Source: Actinomycetota bacterium | GTDB taxonomy: Bacteria; Actinomycetota; Acidimicrobiia; Acidimicrobiales; Iamiaceae | Assembly: GCA_018268545.1 (NCBI GenBank) | Contig: JAFDWI010000018.1 | Location: 1-10,319, forward strand | Length of the DNA: 10,319 nucleotides | Reading direction: 5' to 3' | Part shown: positions 1 through 7,097 of the stretch, one piece after another | Position numbering within the stretch: the stretch's first letter is position 1 | Layout: each line of letters starts with the position of its first letter | Notes under the pieces: generated by a model | What the model was told of the DNA's origin: nothing | Databases searched by the model: none | Seen by the model: only the letters and a program-made list of their open reading frames with translations | Program-made: the position numbers and the translations under genes

Positions 1-1
1 C

Positions 2-928
2 GGTGGTGCGCTCGACTGCATCGGGTCCGCGCTCTCGTCGTTGCAGGATGCCGTCGTGTTCCGTGACGACGCCGAACGGATCGGTGGTTTGCTCGCCGAG
101 CTCGACGACGCGACGAGCGGGCTTCGTCGCCAGGCAGAGACGATCGCCGAGGACCCCGAGCGCCTCGAAGCCGTCGTCGAGCGGCGCCGGCTCATCGCGG
201 ACCTGCGCCGTCGTCATGGCGACGGAACGGTTGCGGGCCTGTTGGCGGAGCACACCCGACTCGCGGAACGGCTGGCGGCGTTGGAGGCCGCGGACGCGAC
301 GAGCGCGACCCTGGCGGTCGAACTCGACCTCGCACAGGACGACGTCGATCGCGCGGCCGCGATCGTCGCGGCAACCCGTCGCGAGGCTGCGCCCCGACTG
401 GCCGCCGCGGTTGCCGCCGAACTCCACGACCTGGCGATGCCCGCAGCCCGATTCGAGATCGCCGTCGAAGGCGAACCGCCCGGAGATGCCGTCGAGATGC
501 GTTTCACCGCGAATCCCGGAACGACCCCGGCAGCCCTCGCGAAGGTGGCGTCCGGTGGTGAACTGGCACGCGCGATGCTGGCGCTCCGCTTGGTCGCCGC
601 GTCGGATCAGGAGACGGTCGTGTTCGACGAGGTCGATGCCGGGATCGGGGGCACCGCGGCGATCGCGGTGGGTCGGGCGCTCGCTCGTCTCGGCAGACGC
701 CGACAGGTCCTGGTCGTCACCCACCTTGCGCAGGTCGCCGCGGCGGCCGATCACCAGGTCGGTGTCGTCAAGACCGTGGAAGGCGACACGACCTCGACGA
801 CCGCGTCGATGCTCACCGGTGACGATCGTGTGGTCGAGCTTTCGCGCATGCTGAGCGGGAGCCCGGAAAGCGAGTCGGGCCGGATGCACGCACGGGAACT
901 CCTGGTCGGATCGGAAGCGTGCCGATGA
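2..928 (+). CDS. recN: DNA repair protein RecN, C-terminal part (5' end outside window)
   Basis: SMC-like ATPase that acts in repair of DNA double-strand breaks. About 308 C-terminal residues are present; the family is usually 550-590 aa, so the N-terminal Walker A half lies upstream of the window. Visible residues 1 to about 130 are charged and Ala/Arg/Glu-rich, as expected for the returning arm of the coiled coil. The ABC signature (ASGGELARAM) lies near residues 183-192. The Walker B stretch (VVFDEVDAGIGG) is near 206-217 and the H-loop (VVTHLAQVA) near 238-246. All catalytic elements expected in this half are intact. The stop codon TGA overlaps the ATG of the next gene (ATGA), suggesting translational coupling. 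Gene order recN-steA-steB-pyrG is the actinobacterial one, which supports the call. Confidence 0.95.
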   Translation, partial: GGALDCIGSALSSLQDAVVFRDDAERIGGLLAELDDATSGLRRQAETIAEDPERLEAVVERRRLIADLRRRHGDGTVAGLLAEHTRLAERLAALEAADATSATLAVELDLAQDDVDRAAAIVAATRREAAPRLAAAVAAELHDLAMPAARFEIAVEGEPPGDAVEMRFTANPGTTPAALAKVASGGELARAMLALRLVAASDQETVVFDEVDAGIGGTAAIAVGRALARLGRRRQVLVVTHLAQVAAAADHQVGVVKTVEGDTTSTTASMLTGDDRVVELSRMLSGSPESESGRMHARELLVGSEACR

Positions 929-2064
929 GCGCCGATCGGGTGACCACCGAGGCCGGCGTGACCGGTGTGGCGCGCCTGGACAAGCGGACCAAGAACCTCA
1001 CGGCCCGACTGGAGCCGGGGGACATCGCGATCATCGACCATCCGGACCTCGACCTCGTCGCGGCGGAGACGCTCGTCGCGTGCGGTGTCGGCGCGGTGAT
1101 CAACGTTGCGGACTCGATGACGGGCCGCTACCCGAATCAGGGCCCTGTCGTCGTGACCGCGGCTGGGATCCCGCTGCTCGATGCCGTCGACCCGGCGGTC
1201 TTCGATCGGATCTCCGAGGGCGATGTCATCCAGATCGACGGGAACGACGTCCGCTGCCGCGGCCGCGTCGTGGGCAGCGGAACGGCGCTGTCGGCAGAGG
1301 CGGTCACCGATCGCCTCGAGGCGCTCCGCAAGTCGATGGGCTCCGAACTCGAGCGATTCGCCGAGAACACGATCGCCTACCTGCGCCAGGAGAAGCATCT
1401 GTTGCTGGATGCGCCCGATCTGCCCGAAATCCCCGTGGACTTCGTCGGTAGACATGCACTGATCGTCGTGCGTGGCGCCGACTACAAGGAGGATCTCGCC
1501 CTCCTGAAACGGACCGGTTATCTGCGGGACATCGATCCGGTGTTGATCGGGGTCGACGGAGGTGCCGACGCGCTCCTGGAGTCGGGCGTCAAACCCGACA
1601 TCATCATCGGGGACTTCGATTCGGTGTCGGAACGAGCGTTGCGATGCGGCGCGTTGTTGGTGGTCCACGGGTACCTGAGCGGAGATGCCCCCGGATCCAA
1701 GCGACTGGAGGCACTCGGCCTGGATCACGAGATCTTCTCCGCGGCCGGCACCAGCGAGGACATCGCGATGCTGATGGCCTTCGAGCGAGGCGCCGAACTG
1801 ATCGTCGCCGTCGGCTCCCACACGTCGATGATCGACTTCCTCGACAAGGGCCGGAACGGCATGGCATCGACCGTGCTCGTGCGGATGAAGGTCGGTTCGC
1901 GCCTGGTCGACGCTCGTGGCGTGTCGCGGCTGTACCACTCGACGGTCCGGACCTTCGACATCGTCCTGTTGATCGTCAGCGCCCTGAGCGCACTGATCGT
2001 CGTCGGCCTGATGAGTGAACCGGTTCGCCTGTTCCTCCGTAGCCTGTGGCTGGCCTGGAGTTGA
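925..2064 (+). CDS. steA: SteA-like septal cell-separation protein with thiamine-pyrophosphokinase-like fold
   Basis: 379 aa from the ATG at 925, which overlaps the recN stop. An in-frame GTG at 919 is a possible alternative start two codons earlier. The central part carries a thiamine pyrophosphokinase-like signature: GVDGGAD near residues 209-215, then PDIIIGDFDS near 224-233. A second block (TSEDIAML, then VGSHTSMIDFLDKGR) around 276-310 resembles the SteA family rather than true thiamine pyrophosphokinases. A single hydrophobic segment at about 345-363, followed by a short basic tail, predicts a C-terminal membrane anchor with the bulk of the protein in the cytoplasm. In Corynebacterium glutamicum, SteA acts with SteB in septal cell separation in the RipC-FtsEX pathway (established knowledge). 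The neighbour steB and the recN/pyrG context support this identity. Whether the fold keeps any nucleotide-binding activity cannot be told from sequence. Confidence 0.88.
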   Translation: MSADRVTTEAGVTGVARLDKRTKNLTARLEPGDIAIIDHPDLDLVAAETLVACGVGAVINVADSMTGRYPNQGPVVVTAAGIPLLDAVDPAVFDRISEGDVIQIDGNDVRCRGRVVGSGTALSAEAVTDRLEALRKSMGSELERFAENTIAYLRQEKHLLLDAPDLPEIPVDFVGRHALIVVRGADYKEDLALLKRTGYLRDIDPVLIGVDGGADALLESGVKPDIIIGDFDSVSERALRCGALLVVHGYLSGDAPGSKRLEALGLDHEIFSAAGTSEDIAMLMAFERGAELIVAVGSHTSMIDFLDKGRNGMASTVLVRMKVGSRLVDARGVSRLYHSTVRTFDIVLLIVSALSALIVVGLMSEPVRLFLRSLWLAWS

Positions 2065-2086
2065 CCAGCGCCGTGTCAGGTAACGT
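2061..2086 (+). promoter_or_regulatory. Weak candidate promoter for the steB leader
   Basis: TTGACC at 2061-2066 overlaps the steA stop codon, and TAACGT (TANNNT type) lies at 2081-2086. The 14-nt spacing is shorter than the usual 16-18, so the -35 assignment is doubtful. If the -10 is real, transcription would start near 2092-2094, exactly where the closing helix of the structured element begins. That fit is the main reason to list it. Read-through from steA is the alternative. Confidence 0.27.
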
Positions 2087-2093
2087 TTGCGAA

Positions 2094-2199
2094 GTCAGGG
2101 CGAGTCACTTTCGTGGCTCGCAAGGACGCAGGACGAAGGCGCACAAACGGTGCGCCGAGGACGAGGACGCCGTGAGGCGCAGCCATGACTCGCCCTGGC
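2094..2199 (+). ncRNA. Candidate structured RNA leader (unknown class) upstream of steB
   Basis: Bases 2096-2107 and 2186-2197 are perfect 12-nt inverted repeats. A U-G pair (2095/2198) and a G-C pair (2094/2199) extend the helix to 14 bp. Inside, a second helix pairs 2114-2118 with 2181-2185 after a 6-nt bulge on the 5' side. It encloses a 7-bp hairpin (2138-2144 with 2150-2156, loop AAACG) and a 4-bp hairpin (2168-2171 with 2176-2179) capped by GUGA, a GNRA tetraloop. Unpaired joining strands are purine-rich and hold four GGACG copies. The element ends 46 nt before the steB start, the position of a cis-regulatory leader. I compared it from memory with c-di-AMP, c-di-GMP, guanidine, SAM, cobalamin, TPP and glycine riboswitches and saw no match. 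The fold was worked out by hand. Function and ligand are unknown. Confidence 0.6.
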
Positions 2200-2235
2200 A
2201 GAGGGCACATGTTGCCTGGTACGGCACTGGCCAAT

Positions 2236-2240
2236 CGGAG
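2236..2240 (+). promoter_or_regulatory. Shine-Dalgarno site of steB
   Basis: CGGAG lies 5 nt before the GTG at 2246 and fixes that start. Bases 2238-2242 (GAGCC) are complementary to 2115-2119 (GGCUC) in the upstream structured element, so the site could be occluded in an alternative fold. Confidence 0.6.
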
Positions 2241-2245
2241 CCTTC

Positions 2246-3355
2246 GTGATCAATTTCCGCTACCACATCGTCAGCCTCACGGCCGTGTTCCTCGCGTTGA
2301 TCATCGGCATCCTGATGGGCACCACCGTGGTCTCCAAGGCCACGGTCGACGGGTTGCGGTCGAACCTGCAACGCGCCGAGGCGCGAAGTGCCGCGGTCCA
2401 CGAGACGAACCGTGAGTTGTCGAAGTCGCTCGATTCCCGCACCAAGATCGACGCCAAGGTCGACACGGCACTCTCCGAGAACGTCACGGCCAACGCTGTC
2501 GCCGGAACCTTGAGCGGCATTCCGGTCCTCGTGATCGCCGCCGAAGGCGCCGACAAGGATCTGGTCGACGAGGTGATCACGACTCTCGGGTCGGCGGGTG
2601 CAGACGTGGACGGCACGTTGGTGTTCGCCGACCGGAGCGTGCTGAGCGACGCCGATGCGGCTCGCGTGCGCCAGCTCCTCGGGTTGCCCGCCGACGCCGA
2701 TGCACACGCGGGGATGATCCGTCGGCTCGCCGGGGCGCTCGCGGCCGCAGCACTGCCCGGGATCCCGATCCGAGGGGTCCCGACGACCGTGACGACGACG
2801 GTCGCCGGTACGCCACCGGGGTCGGAAGATCCATCGGCTACCTCGCCACCGGTGCCGCCTCCGGCGGGCGGTGGTCCGACCAGTCCCACTGCCACCGAAC
2901 CTGACGTGATCAGCGCCCTGCGGAACGGTGGGTTCCTCAGCCTGCGACCACTTGCCGGGCACCCCGCGGATGCTCCGGTGCTCACGTCGCCCCAGTTGGC
3001 ACAGGAGATCGGTTACCGCTACGTGTTCATCCCTGCGGCGGGCCCGGACCCCGTCGGATCCGACGTCCTCGCGCCACTGATCCGCCAACTCGCGTCGCTC
3101 GGGCCGGTGCCCCAGGTCGCGGCCGTCGGACCTTTCGACACGTCGTCGGAATCGTCCGGACCTTTCCTGACGGCCCTGTTGAGACTGTCGGGCGTCAAGG
3201 GCCATGTGTCGACCGTGGACAATCTCGGATCGTTCGCGGGCGATGTCGCGACGGTCTATGCGCTGGCCGAAGCCGGAGGCGGCAACTTCGGGTCGTACGG
3301 GATCGGTGACAGTGCCGATCGTGTCACGCCTGCCCGGGCCCGAACCCGGCACTGA
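2246..3355 (+). CDS. steB: SteB/MctB family membrane-anchored envelope protein
   Basis: 369 aa from a GTG start with a good Shine-Dalgarno site. The N-terminus MINFRYHIVSLTAVFLALII matches the family hallmark: a short RYH segment and then one membrane helix at about residues 9-29, which anchors an extracytoplasmic domain. Residues about 32-66 look helical and may form a short coiled coil. A globular alpha/beta part follows to about 176. A Pro/Thr/Ser/Gly-rich low-complexity linker covers about 178-218, and a second folded part runs from about 221 to 352. The linker makes the protein longer than typical members (roughly 310-320 aa). The family includes M. tuberculosis Rv1698 (MctB, linked to copper handling) and C. 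glutamicum SteB, the partner of SteA in septal cell separation. Adjacency to steA favours the division role. No copper-binding motif is visible. Confidence 0.88.
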   Translation: MINFRYHIVSLTAVFLALIIGILMGTTVVSKATVDGLRSNLQRAEARSAAVHETNRELSKSLDSRTKIDAKVDTALSENVTANAVAGTLSGIPVLVIAAEGADKDLVDEVITTLGSAGADVDGTLVFADRSVLSDADAARVRQLLGLPADADAHAGMIRRLAGALAAAALPGIPIRGVPTTVTTTVAGTPPGSEDPSATSPPVPPPAGGGPTSPTATEPDVISALRNGGFLSLRPLAGHPADAPVLTSPQLAQEIGYRYVFIPAAGPDPVGSDVLAPLIRQLASLGPVPQVAAVGPFDTSSESSGPFLTALLRLSGVKGHVSTVDNLGSFAGDVATVYALAEAGGGNFGSYGIGDSADRVTPARARTRH

Positions 3356-3395
3356 GCATTCGCCCCGACATCGCAACCGTCACCGAGCACGGCAC

Positions 3396-3401
3396 TAGAC
3401 T
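3396..3401 (+). promoter_or_regulatory. -10 box predicting a leaderless pyrG transcript
   Basis: TAGACT (TANNNT) ends 8 nt before the GTG start at 3410. A start site 7-9 nt after the box would fall on or next to the start codon, so the mRNA would have essentially no leader. GGGAG at 3402-3406 is only 3 nt from the start codon, too close for a standard Shine-Dalgarno. No convincing -35 box is seen. Confidence 0.6.
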
Positions 3402-3409
3402 GGGAGCCC

Positions 3410-5059
3410 GTGACCAAGCACATCTTCGTGACCGGTGGCGTGGCAAGCGGACTCGGGAAGGGGATCACGGGTGCGTCGCTCGGGCGGTTGTTGAAGATGC
3501 GTGGGCTGCGCGTGACGATGCAGAAGCTCGATCCGTACATCAACGTCGACCCGGGGACGATGAACCCCTTCGAACACGGCGAGGTGTTCGTCACCGACGA
3601 CGGCGGTGAGACCGACCTCGACCTGGGTCACTACGAACGGTTCATCGACGAGAACCTGCTCCGGGACTCGAACGCGACGACCGGGTCGATCTACTCGAGC
3701 GTGCTCGCCGCCGAACGGCGCGGCGACTACCTCGGCCGAACCGTGCAGGTGATCCCGCACATCACCGACGAGATCAAACGGCGGATCAATGCCCTGGCCG
3801 GCGACGACACCGACGTGGTGATCACCGAGGTCGGTGGGACCGTCGGTGACATCGAGATCCTTCCGTTCCTCGAAGCGATCCGGCAGTTTCGCCTCGACGT
3901 GGGGCGAGACAACGTCTGCTACGTCCACGTCACACTGATCCCGTACATCGGTCCTTCGGGTGAACAGAAGACCAAGCCCACCCAGCATTCGGTCACCGAG
4001 CTGCGCGGGCGTGGGATCCAGCCCGACGTGATCGTCTGCCGGAGCGAGGTCGCCATCACCGCCGGCCTCAAGAAGAAGATCTCCGCACTCTGCGACGTCC
4101 CGGTGAGTGGCGTGGTCAATGCGACCGATGCGGACACGTTGTACGAGGTTCCCCTGATGCTGCACGCGGAAGGGCTCGACACCGAGGTCTGTTCGATCCT
4201 CCGCCTCGACGATTCCGTTGCCGACCTCTCCGAATGGGAGGCGCTCGTCCGGCGTGTCCGGGACGCGACCCGACCCGTCAAGATCGGGCTCATCGGCAAG
4301 TACGTCGCGCTCGTCGACGCGTACCTCTCGGTCGTCGAGTCGTTGAACCACGGAGGGTTCGAACACGGAGCGGCGGTCGAGATCGAATGGATCAACGCCG
4401 AGGACGTCGAGGGTCTGTTGGCGACCGGGCGACTCGCGGATCTCGACGGCATCGTGTTGCCCGGCGGGTTCGGGGAACGAGGCGTCGAGGGAAAGATCGC
4501 CGCGGCCCGATTCGCCCGCGAGAACGCGTTGCCCTGTCTCGGCCTGTGCCTGGGGATGCAGGTGATGGTGATCGACTACGCCCGTCACGTCGCGGGAATG
4601 GACGGTGCCAACTCGACAGAGTTCGACCCGTCGACATCGTTTCCCGTCATCGACCTGATGGACACCCAGCGCGATGTCACCGACAAGGGGGGCACGATGC
4701 GCGTGGGGGCCTGCGTGGCCGAACTGGTACCGGATTCCCAGGTTGCACGAGCGTACGGTCAAACCGTGATATCCGAGCGGCACCGGCACCGCTTCGAGGT
4801 CAACCCGAAGCTCCGGGCCGAGGTCGAATCAGCCGGGCTCGCGTGTTCGGGGACATCGCCGGACAATCGTCTCGTCGAATTCGTCGAGCTGCCGGGCCAC
4901 CCGTTCTGGGTCGGCACGCAAGCCCACCCCGAATTCAAGAGTCGACCGAACCGGCCGGCTCCGCTGTTCGGCGCCTTCATCGCCGCGGCGTTGGCACGTG
5001 CCGAGGGACGCCGGCCACATCTGTTCGAACTCCCCGACGAACCGGACCAGGAAGGGTGA
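3410..5059 (+). CDS. pyrG: CTP synthase (glutamine-hydrolysing)
   Basis: Converts UTP to CTP using ATP and glutamine-derived ammonia, the last step of de novo pyrimidine nucleotide synthesis in the cytoplasm. 549 aa, full family length. The synthetase domain starts with the P-loop GGVASGLGKG (residues 9-18). It continues with the EHGEVFVTDDGGETDLDLGH region (55-74), the EVGGTVGDIE segment (140-149) and the GPSGEQKTKPTQHS segment (181-194). The class I glutamine amidotransferase domain follows from about 289, with PGGFGERG (351-358), the nucleophile Cys380 in GLCLGMQ, and the His506/Glu508 pair in HPEF. All catalytic residues are present. The GTG start at 3410 gives the canonical MTKHIFVTGG N-terminus. 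The TGA stop overlaps the GTG of the Nudix gene. Very secure call. Confidence 0.98.
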   Translation: MTKHIFVTGGVASGLGKGITGASLGRLLKMRGLRVTMQKLDPYINVDPGTMNPFEHGEVFVTDDGGETDLDLGHYERFIDENLLRDSNATTGSIYSSVLAAERRGDYLGRTVQVIPHITDEIKRRINALAGDDTDVVITEVGGTVGDIEILPFLEAIRQFRLDVGRDNVCYVHVTLIPYIGPSGEQKTKPTQHSVTELRGRGIQPDVIVCRSEVAITAGLKKKISALCDVPVSGVVNATDADTLYEVPLMLHAEGLDTEVCSILRLDDSVADLSEWEALVRRVRDATRPVKIGLIGKYVALVDAYLSVVESLNHGGFEHGAAVEIEWINAEDVEGLLATGRLADLDGIVLPGGFGERGVEGKIAAARFARENALPCLGLCLGMQVMVIDYARHVAGMDGANSTEFDPSTSFPVIDLMDTQRDVTDKGGTMRVGACVAELVPDSQVARAYGQTVISERHRHRFEVNPKLRAEVESAGLACSGTSPDNRLVEFVELPGHPFWVGTQAHPEFKSRPNRPAPLFGAFIAAALARAEGRRPHLFELPDEPDQEG

Positions 5060-5604
5060 CCGGGTCGGGTTTCGCGCGGCGTGGGGCCGAAACGCTCCAT
5101 GACGGACACGTGATCCGTCTGGTGCGTGCCACGTTGGAGGTTCCCGGCGGTACGACCGTCGAGCGCGAGATCGTCGAACACCCCGGGGCGGTGTCGGTCG
5201 TCGCAGTCGACGACACGGGCGCGGTCGTGCTCGAACGTCAGTACCGGGTCGCACTCGACACGCACATCCTGGAGATCCCGGCGGGCAAACGTGACATCGC
5301 CGGTGAGGACCCGGCCGACACGGCTCGACGGGAGCTGCTCGAAGAAACGGGACTCGAGGCCACCACGTGGGTCCAGCTCGCCGAGTTCTACAACTCCCCG
5401 GGTTTCACGGACGAACACAGCACCGTGTTCCTCGCGACCGGCCTCACCCAAGTCGGCAGCGACGTGCAGGGGCCCGAAGAAGAGGCGATGGAGGTCGTCC
5501 GCGTCCCGATCGACGAGATCCCCGAGATGATCGCCCGGGGCGAGCTGGTCGACGCGAAGTCGATCATCGGGATACTGCTGGCGCTTCGCCGACTGGGACG
5601 ATGA
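5056..5604 (+). CDS. Nudix hydrolase, probable ADP-ribose pyrophosphatase
   Basis: Probably cleaves ADP-ribose to AMP and ribose 5-phosphate, a housekeeping function. 182 aa if started at the GTG at 5056, whose last two bases lie in the pyrG stop (GTGA). This start gives an N-terminal strand region (HVIRLVRATLEVPGG) as in ADP-ribose hydrolases. The Nudix box runs from Gly77 to Leu100, with Glu84, Arg92-Glu93 and Glu96-Glu97 present. One extra residue between the first Gly and the first Glu (G-x6-E instead of G-x5-E) departs from the consensus. EIPAG precedes the box, and SPGFTDE (114-120) follows about 15 residues after it. The proline at that distance is typical of the ADP-ribose subfamily. 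The M. tuberculosis gene at this position, Rv1700, is an ADP-ribose pyrophosphatase. Substrate choice is inferred from these two points. Confidence 0.9.
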   Translation: MTGSGFARRGAETLHDGHVIRLVRATLEVPGGTTVEREIVEHPGAVSVVAVDDTGAVVLERQYRVALDTHILEIPAGKRDIAGEDPADTARRELLEETGLEATTWVQLAEFYNSPGFTDEHSTVFLATGLTQVGSDVQGPEEEAMEVVRVPIDEIPEMIARGELVDAKSIIGILLALRRLGR

Positions 5605-5605
5605 C

Positions 5606-6559
5606 GTGGCGGTACCGAGACGCGGCCGACCGCCGGTTCTCGAGCCCGTCACGTTTCCGATCGAGGTCGAGGAGTTCCTGAGCTTTCTCCGTGTCGAGCG
5701 TGGCCGGGCCGAGACGACCCTCGCCGCATACCGGCGCGATCTCGCCGACTTCCTCCGCTGGCTCGGCAAGAGGGGCCTCGTGGTGACCGAGGTGGACGAG
5801 GATGACCTGGTCACCTATCTCGGGTATCTCGACGCAACGGACGCGGCGCCGGCGACTCGGAAGAGGCGTGCGGTCGCGGTCCGCTCGCTGTACCGGTTCC
5901 TCAGCGCAGAGAAGATGGTCGGTGCCGACCCGGCCCGTGATCTCGAAGTCCCCGGTGTCCGGTCCGGACTCCCCAAGGCGCTGGGCGAAGACGAGATCGC
6001 TCGGCTGTTCGCCGCTGTCGCCGGTGATGATCCTCCGAGCCTGCGCGACCGGGCGATCCTGGAGGTCATGTACGGGTCGGGGATGCGGATCTCGGAGGTG
6101 ATCGGGCTGTCGTCGGGGGACATCGACCTCGCGGAGCGGTCCATGCGGGTGATCGGAAAGGGCTCCAAGGAACGGATCGTGCCGATCGGACGGATGGCGA
6201 AGGACGCCCTCGTCGCCTGGCTCGATCCCGATGTGCGAGGTTCACTCCGACCCCGACGACCGAGCCGTGACGACGATGCAGCCGTCTTCGTGAACCTGCG
6301 CGGTCATCGTCTGACCCGCCAGGGCGCATGGGGGATCGTGCGGCGCTACTGCGTCACAGCGGGATTGGGTGACCGTTGCACGCCGCACGTGTTGCGTCAC
6401 AGTTGCGCGACGCACCTGCTCGACCACGGCGCCGACATCCGGACCGTGCAGGAACTCCTGGGTCATGCCTCGGTGTCGACCACGCAGATCTACACCAAGG
6501 TGTCGACCGACCGGCTGTTCGCGGCATGGGAGTCGGCCCATCCGCGCGCCCGGTACTGA
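5606..6559 (+). CDS. xerD: Site-specific tyrosine recombinase XerD
   Basis: Resolves chromosome dimers at the dif site together with XerC, at the division septum. 317 aa. An N-terminal SAM-like core-binding domain spans about residues 16-105, and the catalytic domain about 123-310. The full catalytic set is visible: Arg161 (GMRISE), Lys185 (GKGSKER), His261 and Arg264 (PHVLRHS), His287 (LGH) and nucleophile Tyr296 (IYTK). The GTG at 5606 comes 1 nt after the Nudix stop. The first 15 or so residues are Arg/Pro-rich and not part of the conserved domain, so a later start is possible but no better one is apparent. XerD rather than XerC is preferred because of gene order, since xerD follows the Nudix gene in Mycobacterium as well. 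The 3' end faces the HD gene across 12 bp. Confidence 0.93.
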   Translation: MAVPRRGRPPVLEPVTFPIEVEEFLSFLRVERGRAETTLAAYRRDLADFLRWLGKRGLVVTEVDEDDLVTYLGYLDATDAAPATRKRRAVAVRSLYRFLSAEKMVGADPARDLEVPGVRSGLPKALGEDEIARLFAAVAGDDPPSLRDRAILEVMYGSGMRISEVIGLSSGDIDLAERSMRVIGKGSKERIVPIGRMAKDALVAWLDPDVRGSLRPRRPSRDDDAAVFVNLRGHRLTRQGAWGIVRRYCVTAGLGDRCTPHVLRHSCATHLLDHGADIRTVQELLGHASVSTTQIYTKVSTDRLFAAWESAHPRARY

Positions 6560-6571
6560 CTGCCTCGACGT

Positions 6572-7087
6572 TCAGTCGTCGTCGGCGGCCTCGAGCACAC
6601 GTCCGGTGTCCACGTCGATGGTCCATTCGTCTTCGGCCAGGTGGTGCTCCCTCGCCCAGGCCACGGTGAGGGGATCCGAACCGGCGAGTTCGAGCATGTC
6701 GCCACCGAGGCGAGGATGTTCGAGATAGAGCCCCACACGGCGTGTGAAGCCCTGGGTCTCGCTCCACGCGACGGCCATGTCGTAACCGGCGACCTTCGCC
6801 GACAGCGTCGCGATGACACGCCCGTAGGTCCGGAGCCCCGACGCGGACTTGCCGACATCGTGGAGCAGCGCAGCCGCGAGGATCGGCGCCGTAGCGTCGT
6901 CGCCGAGCGCGGCCTCGACCCGCCGTCCGACCTTGGCCGCATGGCGCTTGTCGGGATTGGACATCTTGTCCCAGAGTCTGACTTCGCGTTCGGTGAGCTG
7001 TTCGTGGATCCAGGTGTCGTCGGTCTCGGAGGGTCCACCGGGTCGGAGCGAACCGAAGAAGCGCTTGACGAGATGGGAAGCGGACAC
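6572..7087 (-). CDS. HD-domain metal-dependent phosphohydrolase of unknown substrate
   Basis: 171 aa from a GTG at 7087, 10 nt after the stop of the upstream dksA-like gene, so the two are probably co-transcribed. No Shine-Dalgarno site is evident and reinitiation is likely. Metal-binding motifs are in HD order: His49 (KRHAAKV), His76-Asp77 (LLHDVGKS), His124 (EHPRLGGDML) and His148-His149 (REHHL). The HPxxGxxxL pattern recalls the HD-GYP subclass, but the GYP segment is absent, so cyclic di-GMP cleavage cannot be claimed. The HDxxED motif of ppGpp hydrolases is absent too (HDVGKS instead). The C-terminus ends in an acidic stretch (EAADDD). No membrane segment is seen. Substrate and pathway are unknown. 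The reading frame stays open upstream, but GTG 7087 is the first reasonable start outside dksA. Confidence 0.82.
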   Translation of the reverse strand: MSASHLVKRFFGSLRPGGPSETDDTWIHEQLTEREVRLWDKMSNPDKRHAAKVGRRVEAALGDDATAPILAAALLHDVGKSASGLRTYGRVIATLSAKVAGYDMAVAWSETQGFTRRVGLYLEHPRLGGDMLELAGSDPLTVAWAREHHLAEDEWTIDVDTGRVLEAADDD

Positions 7088-7097
7088 GGACGACCGC

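Noticed and set aside
1549..1640. Thiamine pyrophosphokinase (thiN) identity for the steA gene
   Set aside because: Only the nucleotide-fold signature is shared. The N-terminal extension, C-terminal membrane anchor and recN-steB-pyrG context match SteA.
751..1938. Minus-strand frame of about 395 codons opposite recN and steA
   Set aside because: It crosses the recN/steA junction and opposes conserved motifs of both. It is a composition artefact.
2094..2199. Known riboswitch (c-di-AMP, c-di-GMP, guanidine, SAM, cobalamin, TPP, glycine) as identity of the steB leader
   Set aside because: I looked for the conserved core strings and layouts of each class and found none. This is from memory, so a covariance-model search remains the decisive test.
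2046..2249. Small forward frame of 67 codons over the steA-steB gap
   Set aside because: It overlaps the end of steA, runs through the inverted repeats of the structured element, has no Shine-Dalgarno and no family resemblance.
3395..4789. Long open frame antisense to pyrG (about 464 codons)
   Set aside because: It mirrors a securely identified pyrG. Its predicted protein shows no recognisable domain. GC-rich genes with biased third positions routinely create long antisense frames.
6368..6424. Imperfect direct repeat in xerD around the His/Arg catalytic motif
   Set aside because: The two copies encode the normal PHVLRHSCATHLLDHG region of tyrosine recombinases; the similarity is a by-product of coding and not a mobile or regulatory repeat.
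6572..7087. HD gene as a small ppGpp hydrolase working with the DksA-like protein
   Set aside because: The HDxxED motif of alarmone hydrolases is missing (HDVGKS instead), so adjacency alone does not support this function.
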